Below are positions 54,381-63,939 of a stretch of DNA of 64,000 nucleotides, in pieces (position 1 is the stretch's first letter; each line of letters opens with the position of its first letter). The notes below the pieces were generated by a model. The model did not search any database. It saw only the letters and a list, made by a program, of their open reading frames with translations, and had not been told where the DNA came from. The stretch is from Blastopirellula sp. J2-11 (GTDB lineage: Bacteria; Planctomycetota; Planctomycetia; Pirellulales; Pirellulaceae): the NCBI RefSeq assembly GCF_024584705.1, contig NZ_CP097384.1, positions 5,208,001-5,272,000 on the forward strand. The letters run 5' to 3'. A program made the position numbers and the translations under genes.

Positions 54381-54812
54381 TTACCAGGGAGATGTTTCGT
54401 CCAGAGCCCGTTCTAATAGGGCAATTATCGCGGCTGGGTCATACGGTTTTTGTAGAAAAAAGCGGGCTCCACGACGCCGGGCCGAACGGACCAGGTCAGC
54501 TCGCTGCATGCCGCTGACCAAAATAATGGGCAATTGATGCGTCATCTGAGCGTCCGAAATCTCTTCGCAGATATCTAGCCCGCTGGCGTCTGGAAGGTCA
54601 ATGTCCAGCAACAGCGCCGAGATTTGCTTGCTAGCCGCAAAACGTAGGCACTCGCCGCCGAGGCCGGTGTCGATGGTCTCGAACCCGTTCTTTTGCAAGA
54701 TGATCGCCAGCACTTCGCGCTGCGTCACGTCGTCATCGCAAATCAACACGCGTCCTCGCGAATGCCCGCAGTCAGAAATCGGTTCTAACTGCGGAATATT
54801 CTCCATAATCAT
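54381..54812 (-). CDS. Single-domain response regulator
   Basis: Start at 54812 (MIMENIPQLEPI), with GGGAG 9 bp upstream; the longer frame to 54902 is not needed. The 143-residue product is a CheY-like receiver only. It has the acidic pocket LICDDDV (Asp26-28), phosphoacceptor Asp70 in ALLLDIDLPDASG, Ser100 in LVSGMQ and Lys122 in FLQKPYD. No output domain follows, so it acts through protein contacts or as a phospho-relay step. No histidine kinase gene is adjacent. The N-terminal 20 residues before the first strand contain a His and Cys (ISDCGHSRGR) of unknown meaning. Confidence 0.92.
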   Translation of the reverse strand: MIMENIPQLEPISDCGHSRGRVLICDDDVTQREVLAIILQKNGFETIDTGLGGECLRFAASKQISALLLDIDLPDASGLDICEEISDAQMTHQLPIILVSGMQRADLVRSARRRGARFFLQKPYDPAAIIALLERALDETSPW

Positions 54813-55041
54813 CGTTTGGCTCCCTGATGTAGCTGGCGCGTCGCTCAACCGTACACCAGGTCTCGATGCTGTCAAAAAGAAACGGTTGCGAAAAAGAAAC
54901 ATTGGCGCGCGCGGCCGTGTCCAAGTCGCTGCAATCGTTCAAATCCTTGCAGTCGAACTGGAAAATGGGCGTAATTCTCGATAACTTGAAGGAACAGCCC
55001 AGAAACTCTCGTCGCAATTTCTCTCAGTCCCGGAAGAACTC

Positions 55042-56109
55042 ATGCGCGCTATCATCCTGATCTTCACCGTTGCGGTTCCACTCATCTTCTCCAGTCTGTC
55101 CCCTGTGCTTGCGGACGACTCCGACCAAATCAACGCGTTGGTGCGGTCCGCCGCCGAGCAGAGCAAAGCCGCCCAAAGCGAAACGGAATATGCCGCGATT
55201 ATCAGCATTTGCGAAGAGGCGCAGACGCTGACTTTACCGACTGAGCACGAGAAATATTTCCAACAACTGCAGGCCTGGGCCCTCAACAAACGGGGCGAAG
55301 CCTTGGCCGACAAAGCGGCTGCCGCGACCGATCCCGCCGATGTCGCCAAGCTTGATGAAGCGGCGTTAGCCGACTTTAACGCGGCGATCAAACTTCAGCC
55401 CAAGCTGGCGACCGCCGTTCACAATCGCGGCGTCAGTCTAGCCGCCGCAGGAAAAAGCGACGAAGCGATCGAAGATTTCGATCTGGCGATTACGCTCAAC
55501 CCTAAGTACGCCAATTCGTGGTTCAATCGGGGCGAGCTTCACTATCAAGCAGGCCGAATGCGACAAGCGATTGCCGACTACAGCCGCGCTATTCAACTGA
55601 AGCCGACCGACGCAGGCGCCTTTAACAGTCGCGGAAACGCCCAATACTTGTCTGAAAACTACCAGGCTGCGCTGGCCGATTTTGGCCAAGCAATCCGCAT
55701 CGCTCCGCGCGACCCGCTTGGCTACGCCAATCGCGCCGACGCTTATAGTGACCTGGGCTACTGGGAACGCGGACTACGAGACTACCGCATGGCGATCCAG
55801 CTCGATCCCGAATTGGCGCGAGCCAAACAAGGCATGGCCTGGGTGCTAGCAACTTGCCCGCAATCGAACGTCCGCGATGCTGATTTGGCGCTGCGATATG
55901 CCGCAGAAGCGGCCGCTCAGCTCGAAACGCCCGACGCTCGGTACCTCGACACGCTCGCCGCCGCCCAAGCGAACTATGGACAATTTGACGAAGCGGTGAA
56001 GACGGCGGAACAGGCCAAAACGATTGCAACGGAACCCCACGCCAACCAAGTGGAAGAGCGTCTTCAACTCTACCGTTCCGAGCAACCTTTTCGCGAACCT
56101 GCAAGGTAA
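55042..56109 (+). CDS. Exported TPR protein
   Basis: A 355-residue protein with a signal peptide (MRAIILIFTVAVPLIFSSLS, cleavage near ADD at about 26). A helical region precedes at least four canonical TPR units from about 110 to 250: AVHNRGVSLAAAGKSDEAIE, SWFNRGELHYQAGRMRQAIA, AFNSRGNAQYLSENYQAALA and GYANRADAYSDLGYWERGLR. Each ends with the conserved D-x-A-I-x-L-x-P. The final part (DTLAAAQANYGQFDEAVKTA) is a degenerate repeat. Probably a periplasmic scaffold. It points toward fusA but is separated from it by 470 bp. Confidence 0.9.
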   Translation: MRAIILIFTVAVPLIFSSLSPVLADDSDQINALVRSAAEQSKAAQSETEYAAIISICEEAQTLTLPTEHEKYFQQLQAWALNKRGEALADKAAAATDPADVAKLDEAALADFNAAIKLQPKLATAVHNRGVSLAAAGKSDEAIEDFDLAITLNPKYANSWFNRGELHYQAGRMRQAIADYSRAIQLKPTDAGAFNSRGNAQYLSENYQAALADFGQAIRIAPRDPLGYANRADAYSDLGYWERGLRDYRMAIQLDPELARAKQGMAWVLATCPQSNVRDADLALRYAAEAAAQLETPDARYLDTLAAAQANYGQFDEAVKTAEQAKTIATEPHANQVEERLQLYRSEQPFREPAR

Positions 56110-56579
56110 TTCCCGCTTCTAAGTAAAAAGTAAATGAATTTTGTCTACCGCGAAGGAAGATTCGTGGCTAGACTTTGCGGAAGAGCCAGGGATAATGGAA
56201 AGATGCATGCCATTGACCGCGGCCCGCAGTAACAAGCGGCTGGCTCTCTGGCTAAAGCTGTATTTTTAAAGCACTTACGATTTTACGAGACGCGATTCCA
56301 ATGTTTTTTGTCGTGGAAACTCGACTGCCGAAACGCCGCCCAATCACGGTCGGTCCAGGAATTCGCGCGTAGCCAGGCGTTTGACATGCGCAGCCTACGG
56401 ACGGCCGAAGTGACCTAGTCCGTTTCGCCCAATCTATTAAGATTGTCTCGCGCAGGTTCATCGCTACGGCTCCCTTTCTAGGGACCTCTCTCCTCTGACC
56501 TGTGTCGGATCCCATAAATTAAAGCGTCCGCGCTTGAGTTGTTTTCTTTCCAACCTCGACCTTTTTTGAACTCTTTACT
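56110..56579. other. Intergenic region upstream of fusA
   Basis: 470 bp. A possible three-way-junction RNA lies at 56182-56247. No clear -10/-35 pair or ribosome-binding site could be assigned to fusA; the bases before its ATG (GAACTCTTTACT) do not contain a GGAG-type site. Confidence 0.55.
56182..56247 (+). ncRNA. Possible three-way-junction RNA structure
   Basis: Closing stem AGAGCCAG / CTGGCTCT (8 bp) encloses two hairpins, AATGG/CCATT (56194-56214) and CCGC/GCGG (56224-56239). A TATTTTT run follows at about 56261. It could be the 3' end of the TPR transcript or a leader element for fusA. Confidence 0.3.
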
Positions 56580-58667
56580 ATGAACCTCGCCAAACTGCGA
56601 AACATCGGTATTTCCGCTCATATCGACTCTGGAAAAACGACTCTGAGTGAGCGCATTCTGTTTTACAGCGGTCGCATCCATAAGATCGAAGATGTCCGCG
56701 GCGGCGGTGACGGCGCTACCATGGATCATATGGAGCTCGAAAAAGAGCGCGGCATCACCATCACCAGCGCGGCGACCAGCGTCGAATGGAAAGGGTACCC
56801 GATCAACTTGATCGACACTCCGGGCCACGTCGACTTTACGGTCGAAGTAGAACGTAGCCTCCGCGTGCTGGACGGCGCCGTTCTCGTGCTTTGCTCGGTC
56901 GGCGGCGTGCAGGCCCAGTCGTTGACGGTCGATCGTCAGATGAAGCGCTACAAAGTGCCGCGTCTGGCGTTCATCAACAAGATGGACCGCACCGGCGCCA
57001 ACCCTGACAAAGTCATCCAGCAGATGCGCGACAAGTTGAATGTCGACGCGATCGCGTTCCAGATTCCGATTGGGCTGGAAGACAAGCTGGAAGGGGTCAT
57101 CGACTTGGTCGAGATGAAGGCCTATTACAACGACGGCGATCAAGGCGAAATCGTCCGCACCGAGGAAATTCCGGCCAACTTGCTCGAAAAGGCGCAGGAA
57201 GCTCGTCAACACATGCTCGAATCGCTCTCGCTTTACAGCGACGAGTTGATGGAACTGCTGCTGGCCGAAGAGGAACCGTCGGCCGAACTGGTTCACAAGG
57301 TGACCCACGATGCGGTCCTCGGTCTGAACATTACGCCGGTCTTCATGGGTTCGGCCTATAAGAACAAGTGCGTTCAACCGCTGCTTGACGCGATTACTCG
57401 TTACTTGCCTTCGCCTTTGGAAGTCGAATACAAAGCGAAGGATGTCGAGGATCCGACCATCTTGATCCCGCTTTCATGCGAAAGCGACGCGCCGTTTGTC
57501 GGCATGGCTTTCAAGATTGTGGAAGATCCGTATGGTCAGCTGACTTTCATGCGCATCTACCAAGGCAAGATCGAAAAAGGCAAAGGCTACGTCAATCAAC
57601 GTACCGGCAAGACCGATCGCTTCTCGCGAATCGTGCGAATGCACTCCGACAAGCGTGAAGAGATTGATGTCGCCACCGCTGGCGACATCGTCGCCGTGAT
57701 GGGCATCGACTGCGCGTCTGGCGATACCTACGCGTCAGAACGAAATTACTGCTCGCTGGAAAGCATTTTTGTGCCGATTCCGGTGATCAAGATTTCGGTC
57801 GCGCCAAAAAGTCGAGACGACAGCGACAAGCTGGGGAAGGCCTTGCAGCGTTTCCGTAAGGAAGACCCCACGTTCCACGTCTTCACGGACGAGGAAACGA
57901 AAGAAACGCTAATCGCAGGCATGGGTGAGTTGCACCTGGAAGTTTATGTCGAACGGATTAAACGCGAGTACAAGGTAGAAGTCGTCACCGGCCCACCGAA
58001 GGTTTCGTATCGCGAAGCCCCGACCAAGGCCGTGGAGTTCAACTACAAGCACAAAAAGCAAACCGGCGGTTCTGGCCAATACGGCCATATCGTCGGCGTC
58101 ATGGAACCGATGGAAGATGGCGGCGAAGCATTTGTGTTTGAAGACAAGGTCTCGCAAGGGCGCATTCCCAAAGAATACATTCCTGCGGTCCAGAAGGGCT
58201 TTGAAGACGTACTCCTCAAGGGCCCTGTTGCTGAATTTCCGGTGGTCGGCCTGAAGGTTATCCTGCAAGACGGTTCGTACCATGATGTCGACTCGTCCGA
58301 AATGGCTTTCCGCATTTGTGCACAGGGCTGTTTCCGTGAGAACTTCATGAAGATGAAGCCAACCTTGCTCGAGCCGATCATGAAAGTCGAAATCGAAGTG
58401 CCCGAAGAGTACCAAGGCCCTGTCACCGGCGATGCGATTGCGAAACGCGGCATGGTGACCAGCACTGACTCGAACGGCGAAACCTCGGTCATCACGGCCG
58501 AAATCCCGCTTTCCTGCATGTTCGGTTACTCGACTATCCTGCGCAGCATGACGCAAGGGCAAGGGACTTTCAGCATGGAATTCGACAGCTACAAGCCGAC
58601 TCCTTCGAATATCCAAGAAGAAGTCGTCGCCGATCGCTTGAAAGAAAAAGAAGCCAAATCGAAGTAG
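56580..58667 (+). CDS. fusA: Elongation factor G, mitochondrial-like (spdEFG1) type
   Basis: A 695-residue translocase GTPase of full EF-G length. G1 is ISAHIDSGKTTLSERI (residues 11-26), G2 is RGITITSAA, G3 is DTPGHVDF (79-86), G4 is NKMD (133-136). Domain IV has GSGQYGHIVGVMEP, and the C-terminal domain has GDAIAKRGMVTSTDSNGE. The Ser in AHIDSGKTT and the segment GGVQAQSLTVDRQMKRYKVP match mitochondrial EF-G1 rather than E. coli-type EF-G (AHIDAGKTT). This agrees with the known split in which spirochaetes, planctomycetes and some deltaproteobacteria carry EF-G paralogues related to the mitochondrial factors. It stands alone, not in an rpsL-rpsG-tuf cluster. Confidence 0.96.
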   Translation: MNLAKLRNIGISAHIDSGKTTLSERILFYSGRIHKIEDVRGGGDGATMDHMELEKERGITITSAATSVEWKGYPINLIDTPGHVDFTVEVERSLRVLDGAVLVLCSVGGVQAQSLTVDRQMKRYKVPRLAFINKMDRTGANPDKVIQQMRDKLNVDAIAFQIPIGLEDKLEGVIDLVEMKAYYNDGDQGEIVRTEEIPANLLEKAQEARQHMLESLSLYSDELMELLLAEEEPSAELVHKVTHDAVLGLNITPVFMGSAYKNKCVQPLLDAITRYLPSPLEVEYKAKDVEDPTILIPLSCESDAPFVGMAFKIVEDPYGQLTFMRIYQGKIEKGKGYVNQRTGKTDRFSRIVRMHSDKREEIDVATAGDIVAVMGIDCASGDTYASERNYCSLESIFVPIPVIKISVAPKSRDDSDKLGKALQRFRKEDPTFHVFTDEETKETLIAGMGELHLEVYVERIKREYKVEVVTGPPKVSYREAPTKAVEFNYKHKKQTGGSGQYGHIVGVMEPMEDGGEAFVFEDKVSQGRIPKEYIPAVQKGFEDVLLKGPVAEFPVVGLKVILQDGSYHDVDSSEMAFRICAQGCFRENFMKMKPTLLEPIMKVEIEVPEEYQGPVTGDAIAKRGMVTSTDSNGETSVITAEIPLSCMFGYSTILRSMTQGQGTFSMEFDSYKPTPSNIQEEVVADRLKEKEAKSK

Positions 58668-58692
58668 TCTTCGACCTGGCTTTTTATAAAAC

Positions 58693-58734
58693 AAAGAGCC
58701 CCGTTCGCTGGGTGCGGATGGGGCCCTTTTATTT
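58693..58734 (+). terminator. Rho-independent terminator of fusA
   Basis: AAAGAGCCCC / GGGGCCCTTTT stem with a 17-base loop and a following TTTTATTT run, 26 bp after the fusA stop. Confidence 0.85.
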
Positions 58735-58836
58735 CGAACCGATGAATGCGGCGTTCGCTCGCGAACGCGACCAATTTCGATTACGCTACCTGATAGTGCG
58801 GATTGGATCGAAGGCTTCCCGGAGCGGACCAAACTC

Positions 58837-59388
58837 GTGTCGACTATTTGCAGCAACTGCGGAGAAGAGCTGATCGGCGCCGTGAATCGTTGCTGGCGTT
58901 GCGGTCGAGAATTTGAAATCGATGCGCTCGCCGACACCCCGCCGGTTCGAAGAATGTCTATCCTGCCGGAGTATCTTCACTCCACTCCAACCGTCGCCAA
59001 CACGGCGACCGCCCAACAGGAAAGCGCTGAGGAAGAAATCATTCCGGCCGAGTTGGTCGCCAGTTCGCCTACGCCGCTCCGGCTGGAATCTCCGTTCCGC
59101 TCGGCCGACGCAGCGTCCGATCGTCAACGCGTGATTCCTTGGCTTCCAATCGCTCTGGGAACTGGCGGCCTGGGCGCGCTGCTGTGCCTGTTTACGATCG
59201 CGGGAGTTCCGCTCGTGCTCCTAGCGATGGGCCTTATAATCTGGCGGTCAGGCTTGATCCCTGCTCGACAAGCCTGGTTGCTGCTGTTGTTGGCGGCGAC
59301 GCTGCTGCTTGTTGCGTCGATACGTGCGAGCGTCGAACTGCATCTCTATTTTTTCGGCCAACCCCTGTTTCCGTCGTTGACCCTCTAA
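58837..59388 (+). CDS. Zinc-ribbon membrane protein
   Basis: A 183-residue protein starting with GTG at 58837, with GGAG about 12 bp upstream. The N terminus is a zinc ribbon with two CXXC pairs (ICSNCGEEL and NRCWRCGRE, residues 4-24). An acidic, Pro/Ala-rich linker reaches about residue 105. Then come two or three membrane helices: WLPIALGTGGLGALLCLFTI, GVPLVLLAMGLIIWRSGLIP and AWLLLLLAATLLLVASIRAS. No known family is recognised. It is 26 bp before the formyl-THF cyclo-ligase gene in the same direction, so the two may be co-transcribed. Confidence 0.8.
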   Translation: MSTICSNCGEELIGAVNRCWRCGREFEIDALADTPPVRRMSILPEYLHSTPTVANTATAQQESAEEEIIPAELVASSPTPLRLESPFRSADAASDRQRVIPWLPIALGTGGLGALLCLFTIAGVPLVLLAMGLIIWRSGLIPARQAWLLLLLAATLLLVASIRASVELHLYFFGQPLFPSLTL

Positions 59389-59414
59389 AGCCTCTGCTGG
59401 AATGACTTGCTGTT

Positions 59415-60008
59415 GTGCCAGACGCTTCGCAACAAAAACAGATCCTACGACAAAACAATCTGGCTGCCCGTGATCAGTTGGGCGATCGGTCAGAACGCAG
59501 CGTCAGAATTCATTCGCGTGCAAGCGCCTGGCTAGCGCAACAATCAGCGGCGACTCTCCTGTGTTATGTCAGCGCTCGCTGCGAAGTCGACACGCGGCCG
59601 CTGCTGCAACAGTTGCTCTTCGAGGAGCGCCGAGTCGTCATTCCTTATTGCATCGACGACCGACGACTTGGGCTGTTCCTTCTATCCGATTTGTCGGAAC
59701 TGGCGCCAGGCCGCTTCGGCATTTTAGAGCCGCGATCGGAGCTGAAAAATGCCAAGACGATTTCGCCTGCAGAGATAGACCTCGCGATCCTACCGGGGGT
59801 CGCGTTTGACCTGCACGGAAATCGGCTTGGTTACGGCAAGGGCTATTTTGATCGACTGCTAAGTAAGATGCGGCCGCAGTCGGTGAAGATCGCGCTGGCA
59901 TTTGAATGTCAGATAGTTGCGAATATTCCAGCGGAGGCGCACGACCTGCCGATCGATTATCTGGTCACCGAAGATCGCCTGATTCGCTCCGCCGCCGCAG
60001 CAAACTAG
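59415..60008 (+). CDS. 5-formyltetrahydrofolate cyclo-ligase
   Basis: A 197-residue protein starting with GTG. It has the family layout: N-terminal QKQILRQNNLAARDQLGDRS, middle LLCYVSARCEVDTRPLLQQL, and the diagnostic motif PGVAFDLHGNRLGYGKGYFD at about residues 146-165. The end LPIDYLVTEDRLI is also typical. The enzyme converts 5-formyl-THF to 5,10-methenyl-THF using ATP and returns this storage form to the one-carbon pool. Its stop overlaps the end of the convergent C39 peptidase gene by 4 bp. Confidence 0.93.
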   Translation: MPDASQQKQILRQNNLAARDQLGDRSERSVRIHSRASAWLAQQSAATLLCYVSARCEVDTRPLLQQLLFEERRVVIPYCIDDRRLGLFLLSDLSELAPGRFGILEPRSELKNAKTISPAEIDLAILPGVAFDLHGNRLGYGKGYFDRLLSKMRPQSVKIALAFECQIVANIPAEAHDLPIDYLVTEDRLIRSAAAAN

Positions 60009-60916
60009 CGTTTGACGTAGTGATCGTGCAGGTTGTCATCAATCAGGCCGGACTGGCTGGATGGATCGGGAGACAAGTAAAGCGCGTTGCCGCGCCACAG
60101 GCGATCCAGTGATTCACGCGGCCATACCTCCACCCCAATCTTTGGGTTGGGATCGGCGATCAACACCTGACTCTCGTTGATAACGCCCAAACAAATCACC
60201 GAGTGCATGGTCCCCGGAGTCCAGCCCTCTTCCACCTCCAAACCAGACGAATGCCCCAGCGACTGCCATTGCTGAATACCGACCTGCAGCAAGACCGGGC
60301 GATCCAGTTTCGCAAGTTGATCGAAATCGAGCTTCTCCGCTGACACGTGCAAATCCGCATTCGCCGTCTTCAGCTTTAAGCCACGGTAGATCCCCTTCCA
60401 CGAAGTTCCCTTGCGCGTAAAGCAAATTTCGGCCATCTCCTGCTCTGAGGCTGGAAGCCCATATTGCCCCAGCAGCGTTGCGGCGCACGCAGCAGAGCAC
60501 GTTCTTTGCGTGGTCTGATAACAGACCCCATCGTCGCTCCAAAGGTCGCCACACTGCGGGGCACTGCCGAGAACCAAGTAGACAGCCGCAAATCCGCCGA
60601 CGCAGAGCATCGCTCCCATCGGCAATGCTCGCCGTGCTCCCTGGTCCTGTAAGCGATTCGAGACGACGGCGGCCATCGCTGCAGCGCCGATCGGAAACCA
60701 GTTCCCTAGAACCAAAAGTGACGAAAAGGGAAGCCATTTCGCCATGACTTCGCTGTCCCACAGAAACCAAGCGTAGCCTGAGATGGCGAGCACAATCATG
60801 CCTGCCAGAAGATCCAGAGAAGCTTCCGACCAATCTCTAGAAAGCGACCGGACAGCAAAAAATGCCGCTAAAGAGAGCCCAGTGACAATCGCATACGCGA
60901 CATACATGTCCGTCAC
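60005..60916 (-). CDS. Membrane-anchored C39-like cysteine peptidase
   Basis: I place the start at GTG 60916 because AGGAG lies 8 bp upstream; the frame continues to 60967. The 303-residue product has about four N-terminal membrane helices (to about residue 117). A C39-like domain follows: QTTQRTCSAACAATLLGQYG with catalytic Cys140, MHSVICLGVINESQVLIADP with His238 and Asp255. C39 domains usually sit on ABC exporters and cleave leader peptides at a double-glycine site; here there is no ABC part and no exporter gene next to it. The active site is predicted to lie after the last helix, but its side of the membrane is not certain. Confidence 0.82.
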   Translation of the reverse strand: MTDMYVAYAIVTGLSLAAFFAVRSLSRDWSEASLDLLAGMIVLAISGYAWFLWDSEVMAKWLPFSSLLVLGNWFPIGAAAMAAVVSNRLQDQGARRALPMGAMLCVGGFAAVYLVLGSAPQCGDLWSDDGVCYQTTQRTCSAACAATLLGQYGLPASEQEMAEICFTRKGTSWKGIYRGLKLKTANADLHVSAEKLDFDQLAKLDRPVLLQVGIQQWQSLGHSSGLEVEEGWTPGTMHSVICLGVINESQVLIADPNPKIGVEVWPRESLDRLWRGNALYLSPDPSSQSGLIDDNLHDHYVKR

Positions 60917-61294
60917 GGCATCGTCTCCTGCTAGAAACTGGCAATCCTTGCCCACGCCCCGATTCACGACGAAAAGACTCTGTCGCGTGAATTCCAGATG
61001 TGTGCTATTTGAAGATATCGTTAATTATAGGCAGTCACAATCTCTATTATTCGGAAGGCGGCATAAGTTGCGGTACTTTCGGGCAATCGCCTCATCACAG
61101 ATCCTCATTCTGCGACGAAACAGGGCTCCAACTCGTTCTACGCAACCGGTAAAGAATGGGTTGCGATTTTCATGCCAAACGCTGGCGACAATCGAGCGGG
61201 GATTGCTAGCAGACAGCGCGCATCGCGAGGCATAACTGACTATTATGTAAGAACTTACGCATCCGCCACAGCGATCAGCCCCAAGTGCTTGCGG
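60917..61294. other. Intergenic region
   Basis: About 378 bp between the C39 peptidase start (leftward) and the end of the chorismate mutase gene. A TATAAT on the minus strand (61024-61029) could be the peptidase promoter, but it lacks a -35. Nothing else identifiable. Confidence 0.45.
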
Positions 61295-61726
61295 CTACTT
61301 GGCGCCGCTCATCTGCGCTTCGATCCAGGCATCCAGCGCCTTCCAATCAACCGGCGGCAGGTCAGACAGGTCAGGTCGAAGCCGAACCGCCTGCTTTATG
61401 TAGACGTGCTGAATATCCTTTTGACACTTAGCGGTGTTCCAGTTCAGCATGATGCGGATACAGAGCGGCAGAGAACCAGGCACGCTGATTTCATGCGTGC
61501 AAATCAGCGGAACATCCATCCAACCGAGCTGGCGAGCGGCCAAAGCGGGAAACTCGGCATTGATGTCGCTTGTCACCGTAAAGATCGCACTGCCGACATC
61601 TTTCCCTTCAATGCCGTTTTGACGAATCATTAGCGCGAGCAATTCTCGGGTTGCACGCAATATCTCTTCACGATTGTTGTTCTCGACGGTGGTCGCGCCG
61701 CGAACGCCTCGGCAGGCAGTCGACAT
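61295..61726 (-). CDS. aroH: Chorismate mutase, AroH type
   Basis: Start at 61726 ([14 protein letters not shown]); a longer frame to 61792 has no homology-like content. The 143-residue product matches the monofunctional trimeric AroH family of Bacillus subtilis. The active-site residues known there are all present in matching context: Arg in RGVRGATTV, Cys and Glu in LICTHEISV, Arg in CIRIMLNW, Tyr in QHVYIKQ and Arg in VRLRPDL. It converts chorismate to prephenate for phenylalanine and tyrosine synthesis. The C terminus is about 15 residues longer than the Bacillus protein ([17 protein letters not shown]). Confidence 0.93.
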   Translation of the reverse strand: MSTACRGVRGATTVENNNREEILRATRELLALMIRQNGIEGKDVGSAIFTVTSDINAEFPALAARQLGWMDVPLICTHEISVPGSLPLCIRIMLNWNTAKCQKDIQHVYIKQAVRLRPDLSDLPPVDWKALDAWIEAQMSGAK

Positions 61727-61925
61727 GGGAAAACGCTTCAAGTAGGAGTTGGATAGAACAAGGGTCAAGCATACCCCTGAATCGAGCCTCATGAAAGCCG
61801 CAAGTCAGCCGATCACGAGGAAGCAAAAGTGGAGATCTTGCCATTTTCAAACCTCAAGAAACGCTTGTTTTTCAAGGGTTTACGACACAAGTTCATGAAA
61901 TCTGCACAAAAAGCCTTTGGGCCCG

Positions 61926-61953
61926 TTGACGCCCATCGGCAATCCGATAGGAT
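61926..61953 (+). promoter_or_regulatory. 16S rRNA promoter
   Basis: TTGACG, 16 bp, then TAGGAT on the plus strand, about 280 bp before the mature 16S 5' end. The -35 differs from consensus at one base and the -10 at two. Confidence 0.6.
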
Positions 61954-62026
61954 AGACCGTCTCACTTGAAGGCATTGGCCCTGACAGTGAGAAACCCAAA
62001 ACCGAGAGACAACGTTTCTCGGGCTT

Positions 62027-62038
62027 TGATCTTTGACA
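62027..62038 (+). promoter_or_regulatory. boxA-like antitermination site
   Basis: TGATCTTTGACA in the rRNA leader resembles boxA (TGCTCTTTAACA) at 10 of 12 positions and lies just before the processing stem, the normal place for NusB/NusE-dependent antitermination signals. Confidence 0.6.
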
Positions 62039-62042
62039 ATTT

Positions 62043-62076
62043 GGTTGTGACCTCTGTTAAGTTCGGCGTGAGACTG
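62043..62076 (+). other. 5' strand of the 16S processing stem
   Basis: GGTTGTGACC, GTTAAG, CGG and TGAGACTG in this leader segment pair, in order, with the trailer at 63862-63892. The combined stem has about 27 base pairs with small internal loops and encloses the whole 16S gene. Confidence 0.8.
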
Positions 62077-62233
62077 GACTTCACTGAGACCGATTCAGGC
62101 CTTCGGGTTGGAAGGAGTTTCAGGGAAGACAATCACGATGAACTGTATTTGAATTGTTTTGCAAAGAGCAGTTCAAACGCTTTAACTGTTGCTCATAAGC
62201 GATTCGCTTCGGCGAGTCGTACAAGCATATAAC

Positions 62234-63750
<1,517 letters not shown>

Positions 63751-63861
63751 AAACTGTTCGATGATTCAGGAAGACTCACACTTCCTTCTAGCGACGCTTA
63801 CTTCGGTAAGCGGCGTGGATCGAAAGATCTGCGTCTGTTCAATAGACATCGGACGGTGGGA

Positions 63862-63892
63862 CAGTCTCATACCGCTTAACTAGGTCACAACC
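63862..63892 (+). other. 3' strand of the 16S processing stem
   Basis: CAGTCTCA, CCG, CTTAAC and GGTCACAACC pair with the leader segment at 62043-62076. It lies 118 nt after the 16S 3' end and just before the terminator. Confidence 0.8.
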
Positions 63893-63903
63893 ATTTTTAT
63901 AAC

Positions 63904-63939
63904 AAGCTCGTGATAGAAATATCTATCACGAGCTTTTTT
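63904..63939 (+). terminator. Rho-independent terminator of the 16S unit
   Basis: AGCTCGTGATAGA-AATA-TCTATCACGAGCT, a perfect 13-bp stem followed by TTTTT. It closes the transcript about 160 nt after 16S, so no tRNA, 23S or 5S gene is co-transcribed. Confidence 0.93.

Larger units (their letters stand above)
61727..62233. other. Divergent region and 16S rRNA leader
   Basis: 507 bp. The left 200 bp precede the chorismate mutase gene. The right part is the rRNA promoter and leader: promoter 61926-61953, boxA-like site 62027-62038, processing-stem strand 62043-62076, and a small hairpin with TTCG loop (about 62202-62219). Short open frames here are not genes. Confidence 0.75.

Noticed and set aside
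57909-58937. 342-codon minus-strand frame across the end of fusA
   Set aside because: Antisense to conserved EF-G domains IV-V and across the fusA terminator; no recognisable content.
61966-62232. 88-codon frame before 16S
   Set aside because: It lies wholly in the rRNA leader, over the boxA-like site and processing stem.
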